This document shows, piece by piece, positions 34,767 through 42,943 of a stretch of 49,088 nucleotides of DNA. How positions within the stretch are numbered: position 1 is the stretch's first letter; the number at the start of each line of letters is the position of its first letter. The stretch comes from Fidelibacterota bacterium (lineage in GTDB: Bacteria > Fidelibacterota > Marinisomatia > SCGC-AAA003-L08 > GCA-2689995). A model generated the notes under the pieces. That model worked only from the letters and a program-made list of their open reading frames with translations. It did no database searches and was not told the origin of the DNA. The stretch covers positions 1-49,088 of the forward strand of contig JACNKR010000071.1 in assembly GCA_014381925.1 (NCBI GenBank), written 5' to 3'. The position numbers and the translations under genes were made by a program.

Positions 34767-36248
34767 ATGGATAAATTAATAAAATATTATTTTTTATTTT
34801 TAATATTAAGTTTAAATATAATAATTGCTCAATTAAATTGGTCAGATATCGATTCATTAATTATTCAGAATAGGACAGAAAATATAAAAATAATTTTGAC
34901 CGATAGTATAGGAAACCCATATCAACATAATGAATTTTTTATTCAACAATTAAATCATGATTTTTCTTTTGGTACTTGTATATCTGGTTATTTTGGAAAT
35001 TTTGAAGAAAATATTCAACAACAATACGAAGATACATTGCTGAAATATTTTAATTCTACTGTTGATGAATGGTCATTTAAATGGACTGTAGTAGAACCAA
35101 ATCAAGATAGCTTACTTTTTGATAATGCAGATGAAAAATATTATTGGAGTCTAGAAAATAATCTTCCAATGCGAGGACATACTATTTTCTGGGCAAATGA
35201 AGCAAAAGTGCCAAGTTGGGCAAGAAATCTATCAGATGAAAATCTTTTAATTGAAATGAAGGAACATGTTTCTGATATTGTATCTCGTTATTCAGACATG
35301 AATGAATTTGATGTAAATAATGAAATGATATTGAATCATTATTTTAGAGATAGATTTGGTGAAGGAATTATTGATTCTATGTTTACTTGGAGTAAAGAAG
35401 TAAAACCCAATGCTACATTTTATTTAAATGAATATGGAATTATTAATTCTGTGCTTTTAGATTTATATATTGAACAAATTAATAATTTAATCAATCAGAA
35501 TATTCCAATTAGTGGAATTGGTATTCAAGGCCATGTATTTACTTCTGATGAGCCTACGGATATGGGAACTTTTGAAGGTGACATTGTTTTTTCTGCTGAT
35601 TATTTATGGAATGTGATAGAACCTTTAGCTCAATTTAATCTCCCAATTAAAATAACAGAATTTGATTTTAATGCTCCTGATGAACTAAAACATGCGGAAT
35701 GGATAGTGAATTTTTATAAAGTAATGTTTGCACATCCATCTTTAGATGGTGTCATTGCATGGGGATTTTGGGAGGAAGTTCATTGGCGACCTGAAGGAGC
35801 AATTTTTGATTTAGATTTTAATCCTAAACCTTCTGCCGAAGCATACTATGATTTAATTTTTAATCAGTGGTGGACTGATGAATCTTTTTTGACTAACAAT
35901 ATTGGTGAAAAAGAAGTCAATTTATTTCATGGAAAACACTACATAAAAATTCAAGTAAATAATGAAGAATTCATTTTTGAAATAAATGTGGAAAATACTG
36001 AAGGAAATAATCTAATCGATATTCAAATTGAACTCCCACTATTATTTTCCACAAGTAATTGTGATTTAGGTGATGTAAATTGTGATTTTGAAATAAATAT
36101 TATTGATGTTTTATTAATTGTGGATTTCATTTTATTGGAATCATTTCCAACCTCTAGTCAATTTGAATATAGTGATATCGATTTAAATAATATAATAAAT
36201 ATTATAGATATTTTAAATTTAGTTCAAATCATTTTATTTAATCCTTAA
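34767..36248 (+). CDS. GH10 family xylanase-like glycoside hydrolase with dockerin tail
   Basis: 493 residues. The signal peptide is about residues 1-21 (FLFLILSLNIIIAQ). A GH10 TIM-barrel spans ~60-370, with FKWTVVEPNQ, RGHTIFW, general acid Glu186 in FDVNNEMI, GIGIQGH and nucleophile Glu298 in ITEFDF, then GVIAWGFWEE. GH10 enzymes cleave beta-1,4-xylan, which suggests processing of algal or detrital polysaccharide. A linker and a dockerin (GDVNCDFEINIIDVLLIVDF, then DIDLNNIINIIDILNL) end the protein, with no T9SS domain. The ATG abuts the surE stop. Confidence 0.88.
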   Translation: MDKLIKYYFLFLILSLNIIIAQLNWSDIDSLIIQNRTENIKIILTDSIGNPYQHNEFFIQQLNHDFSFGTCISGYFGNFEENIQQQYEDTLLKYFNSTVDEWSFKWTVVEPNQDSLLFDNADEKYYWSLENNLPMRGHTIFWANEAKVPSWARNLSDENLLIEMKEHVSDIVSRYSDMNEFDVNNEMILNHYFRDRFGEGIIDSMFTWSKEVKPNATFYLNEYGIINSVLLDLYIEQINNLINQNIPISGIGIQGHVFTSDEPTDMGTFEGDIVFSADYLWNVIEPLAQFNLPIKITEFDFNAPDELKHAEWIVNFYKVMFAHPSLDGVIAWGFWEEVHWRPEGAIFDLDFNPKPSAEAYYDLIFNQWWTDESFLTNNIGEKEVNLFHGKHYIKIQVNNEEFIFEINVENTEGNNLIDIQIELPLLFSTSNCDLGDVNCDFEINIIDVLLIVDFILLESFPTSSQFEYSDIDLNNIINIIDILNLVQIILFNP

Positions 36249-36355
36249 TTTCCCTCTTACAATTTGAAACATTCAGTAAATTATTTACTGAAATATTAAT
36301 TAATAAATTTTAACATACAGTTTTAAATATAAATTATAAATTTGAAAGGACAATA

Positions 36356-39300
36356 ATGCAAAAAATATTTGCACTCATATTAATTATCTCTTTTGGCTAT
36401 TCTTCAATGATGGATCATTTTTCACATGATGGAGAATTAAATAATTCAAATATTATCCAATTCACACTCGGAAAAATTGAATTATCTTCTGTAAATGAAA
36501 ATTATAAATTTGATTATAAATATACAGGATATGTGATTGAAGAGGGAATGCCAGAACTTCCTGTTTTTTCAACCTTATTTCAAATAGAACCTGGATTTAA
36601 CTATACAATTGAATATGAAATTAAAAACTCAACAATATTAAATAATAAACCCATTCAACCAACAGGTGAATTAACATTAGATAGACAAAAACATGAAGCT
36701 GGCTTAAATAGAGTTCTAACCAGACAAAGTATTTTTCCTGTAGAAATGGTAAAACTTTCAGAAACACTTGTTATGAGAGGTGTAGAATTAGTTAAAATAG
36801 AAGTGATACCATTTCAATATAATCCAATCACAAATGACCTTGAATTATTTAATGAAATTGAAATTAGATTAATTAAAGAAAACTCAAGAGAAATAATTAG
36901 AAATAGAAATATTCCTAAAAATAATATTAACGACCAAATTTTTGAGGCAACGGTATTAAACTATAGTCGAACAATTTCCGATTTTACTCCACCTTTAATT
37001 TTATTTATTTGTGGTAGTTCAATAGCTGAAGATAATAGTTTTCAACAACTTGTGGAATGGAAACATAAAAGAGGTTATGAAGTAGTTATTGAATCTTTAT
37101 CAACAATTGGAAATTCTACTACAAGTATAAAAAATTATATACAAAATGCATATGATAACTGGGAAAACCCGCCATCATTTGTCTGCTTAGTTGGTGATGC
37201 AACCGGTAGCTATTCTATTCCCACCTATACAGAATATCAATCAGGTTATAATGGGGAAGGAGATCATCCATATACTCAATTAGATGGAACTGATTTAATA
37301 CCTGATATTGCATTAGGTCGATTACCCGTTAGAAGTACAAATGATATGGCAACAATTTCTGCAAAAATTATTGGATATGAAAAAGCATATACAAATTTAC
37401 AAGGTCAAAATGAATGGTTTGAAAGAGGAGCATTAGTTGGTGACCCAAGTGATTCAGGAATTTCAACCATTATTACGAATGAATATATTGAACAATTATT
37501 AGTTAATAATAATTTTAATGATATCAGAACCAATTATGGGAATGGTAGTTATTCAAGTTGGATGCGAAATCAATTAAATGATGGTGTTCTATATTTTAAT
37601 TACCGTGGTTTTTATGGTGTAAGTGGTTTTAATAATTCCGATGTAAATAATACGAATAATGGATATAAATTACCTTTTGTTTCGGTAATTACTTGTGGAA
37701 CAGGTTCATTTAGAGATGAATCTACATGTTTATCTGAAAAATTTGTAGTTGCCGGTACATCAACAAATCCAAAAGGTGGCGTTGTTGCAATCGGTACTTC
37801 AACAACAGGAACACATACAATGTTTAATAATTCAGTTAATCTGGGTCTATTTGAGGGTATTTTTACTCATGAAGTGACAACAGCGGGTGAGGCATTAAAT
37901 TATGGTAAGATTCATTTAATTAATTCTTATTTAAGTCAAACACAGACTTATACTTCAATTTTTTGTCATTGGCATAATTTAATGGGTGATCCATCATTAA
38001 ATTTATGGACAGATACTCCATTTGTACCGGTAGTATCATATCCTGAATATGTTGGTTTTGGTGCAAATAATATTGCAGTGAGCGTATTTAATGATAATGG
38101 TTTACCCGTTGAAAATGCAATAATAACATTGTTAAAAGGGGATGATGAAATTTTTACTTCTAAATTTACCGATGAAAATGGTGAAGTATTAATCCCACTT
38201 GAATATAGTTCGCTTGGGAATGTAAGTCTTACGGTATCAAAGAAGAATATGATTCCTTTTGAAGGTGAATTTGAAATTACAAATGAGATATCTTCTGCGT
38301 TTTTAAAAGAAGAAATGATTGAATTTACTGAAATAATTGGGAATTTTGATGGTAATATAAACCCAGGAGAAACAATTTCTCTTATATTACCAATTGAAAA
38401 TACTGGTAATTCAATAATTGAAAATCTGAGTGTAGAATTAATTACAAATTCGGAATTGGTAACAATAACTAACGCAAGTACAAGTTATGGATTTGGAAAT
38501 TTGGAAATTGGGCAAATTATTGAAAATAACACTCCATTTGAAATAGAGATAAATTCTAATGTGAAAGATTTTGAAAATTTAGAATTAACTTTATTAATTT
38601 CAGATGGTGAAAATAATTGGGAATCTATTGTTAGTCTTGATGTATTTGGTTCAAAATTAGAAATTGGTAATTTAATAATCAATGGAAATGGACATAATTT
38701 AATTTCAAATGGAAATTCATTTTTAACATTGGTGTTAAACAATAATGGGCGCTTTGAAACAGGAAATTTAATCGGAGAATTGACACCTTTATCTCCAGGG
38801 ATTAATGTAAATACTTCTACAATTAATTGGAATAATATTTTTGAGAATTCATCATTAAGTCCAAATTCGACCATAGAAATTGAAGTAATGACAGGCGTAA
38901 TTAATGGTTCAATGACATCATTTAAATTAGATTTAATGGGGGATAATGGTTTTGAACAGTCGATGACATTTAATTTACAAGTAGGTCAGGTAACAACTTT
39001 AGATCCATTAGGTCCAGATAGTTATGGATATTATATTTATGACTCTGGTGATGTTGAATATGATTTAGCTCCAATATATGATTGGATTGAACTAGACCCA
39101 GACCATGGAGGAGATGGTGATGATTTGAATTTCTCGGATAATGGTGATAATCAAGATGAAGTAGTCGTTGTTGACTTACCATTTACTTTTAGATTTTATG
39201 GCATTGATTACGATGTAATTACGATTTGTTCAAATGGATGGATTGCATTTGGAGAAACAGATATGCGTAGTTTTAGAAATTATAATTTACCTGGGGCGGG

Positions 39301-40870
39301 GGGGCCATCTCCAATGTTAGCCGTTTTTTGGGATGATTTAATAAATTATTCAAGTTTTGGTGGAATATTTACTAAATATTATCCACCTATATCTGAGTTG
39401 GAGCCAGGTAAATTTGTTATTGAATGGTCAGATATGCGAACATTCGATGAAAATTCTCAAGAAACATTTCAGGCGATTCTGTACCAAAACTCAGTTCTAC
39501 CAAATTTTGATAATGAAATTAAATTACAATATAAAGATTTTAATAATACAACCAATGGAAGTTTAGGTGGGTGGTACACTGGGCCGGTTCATGGTGCATA
39601 TTGTACTATTGGTATTGAGAATAATTCAGGATTAATTGGATTAGAATACACATTTAATAATACTTACCCAACTGCAGGGATGACAATTTCAGATGGGACG
39701 GCATTATACATTACTACGCAAACAGGAGAAGCATTGCCTCCTGCTGTATTAAATGTTTCAGATTCAGAAATAAATTATAATTTAAATTCTGGTGAAATGG
39801 ATTCAGGGCAACTAATTATTGGAAATGATGGTGACGAAGGTTCAATATTAATGTACTCAGTAAATCATTCTCATTTCTTAAATCCCGGAGGTGAAACTGA
39901 TGTATTCGGAATGAATTGGTCAGATTCAGACAGAGAAGCTTCAATTGACTATGAGTGGATTGACATTTCAGAAGAAGGTCAAATTCTAGAATTTCCACAT
40001 AATGATCAAGCTGCTGATGAATTAGAAATAGCATTTGAATTTCCATTTTATGATGAATTATATAATTCATTAATTGTAAATGCCAATGGTTGGGTTGGCT
40101 TTGGAAATGATAATACAACTTGGGGGAATACAGCAATTCCATCAAATGAGGGACCACAACCAGCAATTTTTGCATATTGGGATGATTTAAATCCAATTTC
40201 GGGTGGAGGTGGTTGTTCAGGTGTTGGAAGTGGGGTAGTATATTACCAATCCACTGCAAATCAAACTATTATTACATTTGATGAAATTGCCTATTGTAGT
40301 GGCGCAGATGATGGGCTTTATACTTTTCAAGTAATCTTAAACCCTTCTGGTAAAATAACAATAAATTATAAAGAAATGCTTGGCCTTGTTAATTCAGGTA
40401 CCATAGGAATTCAAAATGAAAATGGTACGATAGGGCATCAAGTAACATATAATAATAATTATGTTCATAATGAATTACAACTTGTATTTGAGAAAGAAGC
40501 GTCTTGGTTAAATTTACAGGGTTCTTTAAATGGGCAAATTATGTCTGGAGATGTTGAAATTGTAGATTATACAATAAATGCTGAAAATTTAATTTCAGGT
40601 GAATATTTTTCATATATTTCAATATCAACGAATGCAGCACCTGTGCAAATTATCCCTGTTTCGCTTTCAGTTGATATAAATTCTGGAATGATCGGTGATA
40701 TTAATAATGATTTACTTATTAATGTATCTGATATAGTTTCAGTTGTTGCATTTATATTAGGTCAATTAGAGCCTACAACATATCAAGCTTGGGCGTCAGA
40801 TTTAAATGATGATGGTGTAATCAATGTTGTTGATATTATTGTAATGGTTGATATTGTATTAGGGAATTAA
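36356..40870 (+). CDS. C25 (gingipain-like) peptidase-family protein with dockerin tail, paralog 2
   Basis: 1504 residues, same architecture as the inverted paralog at 25.3-29.8 kb. Signal peptide (QKIFALILIISFGYSS), propeptide-like N-region, then a C25 domain with GEGDHPYTQLDG and Cys447 in LPFVSVITCGTGSF. The canonical His position is replaced (NYRGFYG, Phe419), and His487 in TTGTHTMF is conserved with paralog 1. Two beta-sandwich modules (GWIAFGETDMRSFRNY; GWVGFGNDNTTWGN) and a C-terminal dockerin (GDINNDLLINVSDIVSVVAF, LNDDGVINVVDIIVMV) follow. An aaagga site precedes the ATG. Whether it is catalytically active is open. Confidence 0.85.
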   Translation: MQKIFALILIISFGYSSMMDHFSHDGELNNSNIIQFTLGKIELSSVNENYKFDYKYTGYVIEEGMPELPVFSTLFQIEPGFNYTIEYEIKNSTILNNKPIQPTGELTLDRQKHEAGLNRVLTRQSIFPVEMVKLSETLVMRGVELVKIEVIPFQYNPITNDLELFNEIEIRLIKENSREIIRNRNIPKNNINDQIFEATVLNYSRTISDFTPPLILFICGSSIAEDNSFQQLVEWKHKRGYEVVIESLSTIGNSTTSIKNYIQNAYDNWENPPSFVCLVGDATGSYSIPTYTEYQSGYNGEGDHPYTQLDGTDLIPDIALGRLPVRSTNDMATISAKIIGYEKAYTNLQGQNEWFERGALVGDPSDSGISTIITNEYIEQLLVNNNFNDIRTNYGNGSYSSWMRNQLNDGVLYFNYRGFYGVSGFNNSDVNNTNNGYKLPFVSVITCGTGSFRDESTCLSEKFVVAGTSTNPKGGVVAIGTSTTGTHTMFNNSVNLGLFEGIFTHEVTTAGEALNYGKIHLINSYLSQTQTYTSIFCHWHNLMGDPSLNLWTDTPFVPVVSYPEYVGFGANNIAVSVFNDNGLPVENAIITLLKGDDEIFTSKFTDENGEVLIPLEYSSLGNVSLTVSKKNMIPFEGEFEITNEISSAFLKEEMIEFTEIIGNFDGNINPGETISLILPIENTGNSIIENLSVELITNSELVTITNASTSYGFGNLEIGQIIENNTPFEIEINSNVKDFENLELTLLISDGENNWESIVSLDVFGSKLEIGNLIINGNGHNLISNGNSFLTLVLNNNGRFETGNLIGELTPLSPGINVNTSTINWNNIFENSSLSPNSTIEIEVMTGVINGSMTSFKLDLMGDNGFEQSMTFNLQVGQVTTLDPLGPDSYGYYIYDSGDVEYDLAPIYDWIELDPDHGGDGDDLNFSDNGDNQDEVVVVDLPFTFRFYGIDYDVITICSNGWIAFGETDMRSFRNYNLPGAGGPSPMLAVFWDDLINYSSFGGIFTKYYPPISELEPGKFVIEWSDMRTFDENSQETFQAILYQNSVLPNFDNEIKLQYKDFNNTTNGSLGGWYTGPVHGAYCTIGIENNSGLIGLEYTFNNTYPTAGMTISDGTALYITTQTGEALPPAVLNVSDSEINYNLNSGEMDSGQLIIGNDGDEGSILMYSVNHSHFLNPGGETDVFGMNWSDSDREASIDYEWIDISEEGQILEFPHNDQAADELEIAFEFPFYDELYNSLIVNANGWVGFGNDNTTWGNTAIPSNEGPQPAIFAYWDDLNPISGGGGCSGVGSGVVYYQSTANQTIITFDEIAYCSGADDGLYTFQVILNPSGKITINYKEMLGLVNSGTIGIQNENGTIGHQVTYNNNYVHNELQLVFEKEASWLNLQGSLNGQIMSGDVEIVDYTINAENLISGEYFSYISISTNAAPVQIIPVSLSVDINSGMIGDINNDLLINVSDIVSVVAFILGQLEPTTYQAWASDLNDDGVINVVDIIVMVDIVLGN

Positions 40871-40883
40871 TTATAATTATAAA

Positions 40884-40917
40884 CAGAAGCCCCATTATTA
40901 GGGGCTTCTGAAGTTTT
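40884..40917. terminator. Bidirectional terminator between convergent genes
   Basis: CAGAAGCCCC (40884-40893) and GGGGCTTCTG (40901-40910) form a perfect ten-pair stem with loop ATTATTA, followed by a T-run. It separates the C25 gene from the convergent potassium channel gene. Confidence 0.92.
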
Positions 40918-41969
40918 TAATTTCCCGCAACACCTTCAGAGACTTTAAATAGTTCTTCCATATTATCACCCGCAACACCATTTGCAATTAAAATTAAATA
41001 GTTGTTTATTTCAATTTTCACATCATCTTTAGGGAATTTTAATAGATTACGTTTCTTTCCATTCCACTTACTTAATCCAATTAATATTACATTAAAATTA
41101 CTTTTTAAATATGCAAAAGCTTCGCCATAATTTTTATTTAAAAATGGATTTTCATTTGTGACTAAATATTGCTGAACATCAAATTCATCTTCTGTTTCAG
41201 CAGAGGATATTAATTCATTTGTAATTTCTGCAACATCCGGTTCAAAAATAAAACTGGCAATCATTTTAGAAGCAATATCATCCTTAGATAAAACATAATT
41301 TACACCAGCACTATGAAAAGTACTATCTAAATCTGAATGATTTAAAGTCACTAAAAATTCGACATCTGGATATTCTTTTTTAATATTAAGCATTGTTATT
41401 AATTTATCTGAATCGTCTTCCACATTTATAAAAATCATGTGACATGAATTTATATTGGCTTTTTCTAATGATTTAGTGTTTTTTAATTCTGAAAATATCA
41501 CAAAAATAGAATCTTTTGAAAATTTATCATAGATTTTATCTATATCATTTTTATCATCAGTTAATACAACTACTTTATTTCCTGAATTTATAAGTTGTAA
41601 AACGACACCTGAACCAAAAGTATTCCATCCTAAAATTATTATATGATTTTTAAAATCAGTTCCATAATATCCCATTTTTTTCCTTTCTCTAATCATGCTA
41701 AAATATTCAGTTACTTTACTCACTAATCCCAATAAAATCCCCATACTTGCAATTACAAAAATTGAACCAATAAATTTACCAAATGGCGTAATTGGGTAAA
41801 AATCACCGTAACCCACTGTTGTTAGAGTTACAATGGAATACCATAGAGCATCTGATAAATTTTTTATTGAAGCATTATTATTACTACTTTCAAATAAAAC
41901 CAATAAATAAAGTAGAATAAAATAACATATAATTGCAATCCCAAGTTTTCCAAGGGTTTCTTTTTTCAT
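40917..41969 (-). CDS. Two-helix potassium channel with RCK (TrkA-N) domain
   Basis: 350 residues. Helix 1 (about 8-27), pore helix and selectivity filter TTVGYGD (residues 50-56), then helix 2 (about 65-85). This is followed by a cytosolic RCK/TrkA-N Rossmann domain from ~107 (HIIILGWNTFGSGVVLQLI) and a TrkA-C-like end. It has the plan of MthK-type K+ channels gated by ligands bound to the RCK ring. The nucleotide-binding glycine motif is altered (GWNTFG), so its ligand is unclear. The 264 bases upstream, to the miniprotein gene, hold no other gene that I can see. Confidence 0.9.
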   Translation of the reverse strand: MKKETLGKLGIAIICYFILLYLLVLFESSNNNASIKNLSDALWYSIVTLTTVGYGDFYPITPFGKFIGSIFVIASMGILLGLVSKVTEYFSMIRERKKMGYYGTDFKNHIIILGWNTFGSGVVLQLINSGNKVVVLTDDKNDIDKIYDKFSKDSIFVIFSELKNTKSLEKANINSCHMIFINVEDDSDKLITMLNIKKEYPDVEFLVTLNHSDLDSTFHSAGVNYVLSKDDIASKMIASFIFEPDVAEITNELISSAETEDEFDVQQYLVTNENPFLNKNYGEAFAYLKSNFNVILIGLSKWNGKKRNLLKFPKDDVKIEINNYLILIANGVAGDNMEELFKVSEGVAGN

Positions 41970-42233
41970 TTAATTATTACTTTCTATCATTTCATATTTA
42001 TTCTTAATCATAAATTATCGACATTAAATTGTTAGTATAAAATTATAAGTTATAAATAATTCCCTCTAAATAAAATTTTTATTAAAAACACTTGGTAGGT
42101 TTTGAAATTATTAATTAATTTTCAGATGTAATTGGATTGAAAATAAATTCTTTTCTTTTAGTCTATTGGATAAAATACATTAAATTTGTTTTAATGGATA
42201 AGTCAAAATTAACATTTTACAGTGGAGTTCAAT

Positions 42234-42389
42234 ATGGATGAACATAGAAAAAATAGCGATAGAAGGCAAGATTTAAGGCGAAATATTGATCGAAGAAAAG
42301 AAAAGATAAATGTTGATAATGAAAGACGGGGTAGTCAAGATAGAAGATTGAGTAATGATCGCAGAAAATTTAATAGACGAGAGTCATAA
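42234..42389 (+). CDS. Arg-rich miniprotein with repeated DRR motifs
   Basis: A 51-residue protein with a clear GGAG ribosome site (42224-42227) seven bases before the ATG. It reads as a short repeat of charged units: SDRRQDLRRN, IDRRKEK, NERRGSQDRR, SNDRRKFNRR. It is highly basic, without hydrophobic residues for a membrane segment and without cysteines. The spacing (DRR about every 6-8 residues) suggests one face binding RNA, DNA, phosphates or an acidic partner; the next gene encodes a very acidic TerB-like protein 38 bases downstream, likely in one transcript. No family is recognised with confidence. Confidence 0.7.
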   Translation: MDEHRKNSDRRQDLRRNIDRRKEKINVDNERRGSQDRRLSNDRRKFNRRES

Positions 42390-42427
42390 AATCATTTTTA
42401 ATTAATAAAAACGAAAGGAATCGAAGA

Positions 42428-42862
42428 ATGGCAAATTGGTCACAAGATCACGATTTAGTTTATATCTTCATGTGTGTATCATTTTTAGCAGATGGTGAAG
42501 TAGATGATTCAGAAAAAGAAGCAATGAGAGGTAATGTGAAAGTTATGTTACCAAATGTTTCTGATGATGAGTATCAATCAATGGAAGATGCTGTTTTAGA
42601 GAAATTTGTATCCCTTGGGTCAGATGATGCTAGAAAAGAACAGTATAAAACTTCTTTAGGATCTGTTCATAGTAAATATGACGGCGACGATAAGGAATTA
42701 TTTAAGGTTGTTAAAAACTTAGCTTATATTGCTCGAGCAGATGATGATATTCATGAAAATGAAATTGAATTGATTGAAACTGCAGTGAGTGAATGGAATA
42801 TGAATGATAAAATTAGTTTAATGAATACAGGTAAATCATTATTTGTTGATTTAAAAGATTAA
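42428..42862 (+). CDS. TerB-like protein
   Basis: 144 residues, acidic, all-helical. TerB/DjlA-like domain with two acidic, probably metal-binding, helix turns: FLADGEVDDSEKEAM near residue 20 and ARADDDIHENEIELIE near residue 110. TerB folds occur in tellurite/stress systems and as metal-sensing modules. It is closely related to the C-terminal domain of the next gene's membrane protein (shared HDL.Y pattern and DD.IHENEI). A good aaagga site precedes the ATG. Confidence 0.82.
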   Translation: MANWSQDHDLVYIFMCVSFLADGEVDDSEKEAMRGNVKVMLPNVSDDEYQSMEDAVLEKFVSLGSDDARKEQYKTSLGSVHSKYDGDDKELFKVVKNLAYIARADDDIHENEIELIETAVSEWNMNDKISLMNTGKSLFVDLKD

Positions 42863-42893
42863 TTTTTTTATAATATATACTACATTAAATATG

Positions 42894-42928
42894 AAACTCT
42901 TTATATTCGTATAAAGAGTTTCTTTCAT
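42894..42928 (+). terminator. Terminator with TTCG tetraloop
   Basis: AAACTCTTTATA and TATAAAGAGTTT form a 12-pair stem closed by a TTCG loop (42906-42909) and followed by CTTTCATTT. It separates the TerB gene from the membrane protein gene. Confidence 0.85.
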
Positions 42929-42943
42929 TTAGAATGAATTTAT

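Noticed and set aside
39816..40259. 147-residue minus-strand open frame rich in His and Leu
   Set aside because: Shadow of the second C25 gene; the His/Leu bias is the expected complement of Asn/Asp/Glu-rich coding sequence.
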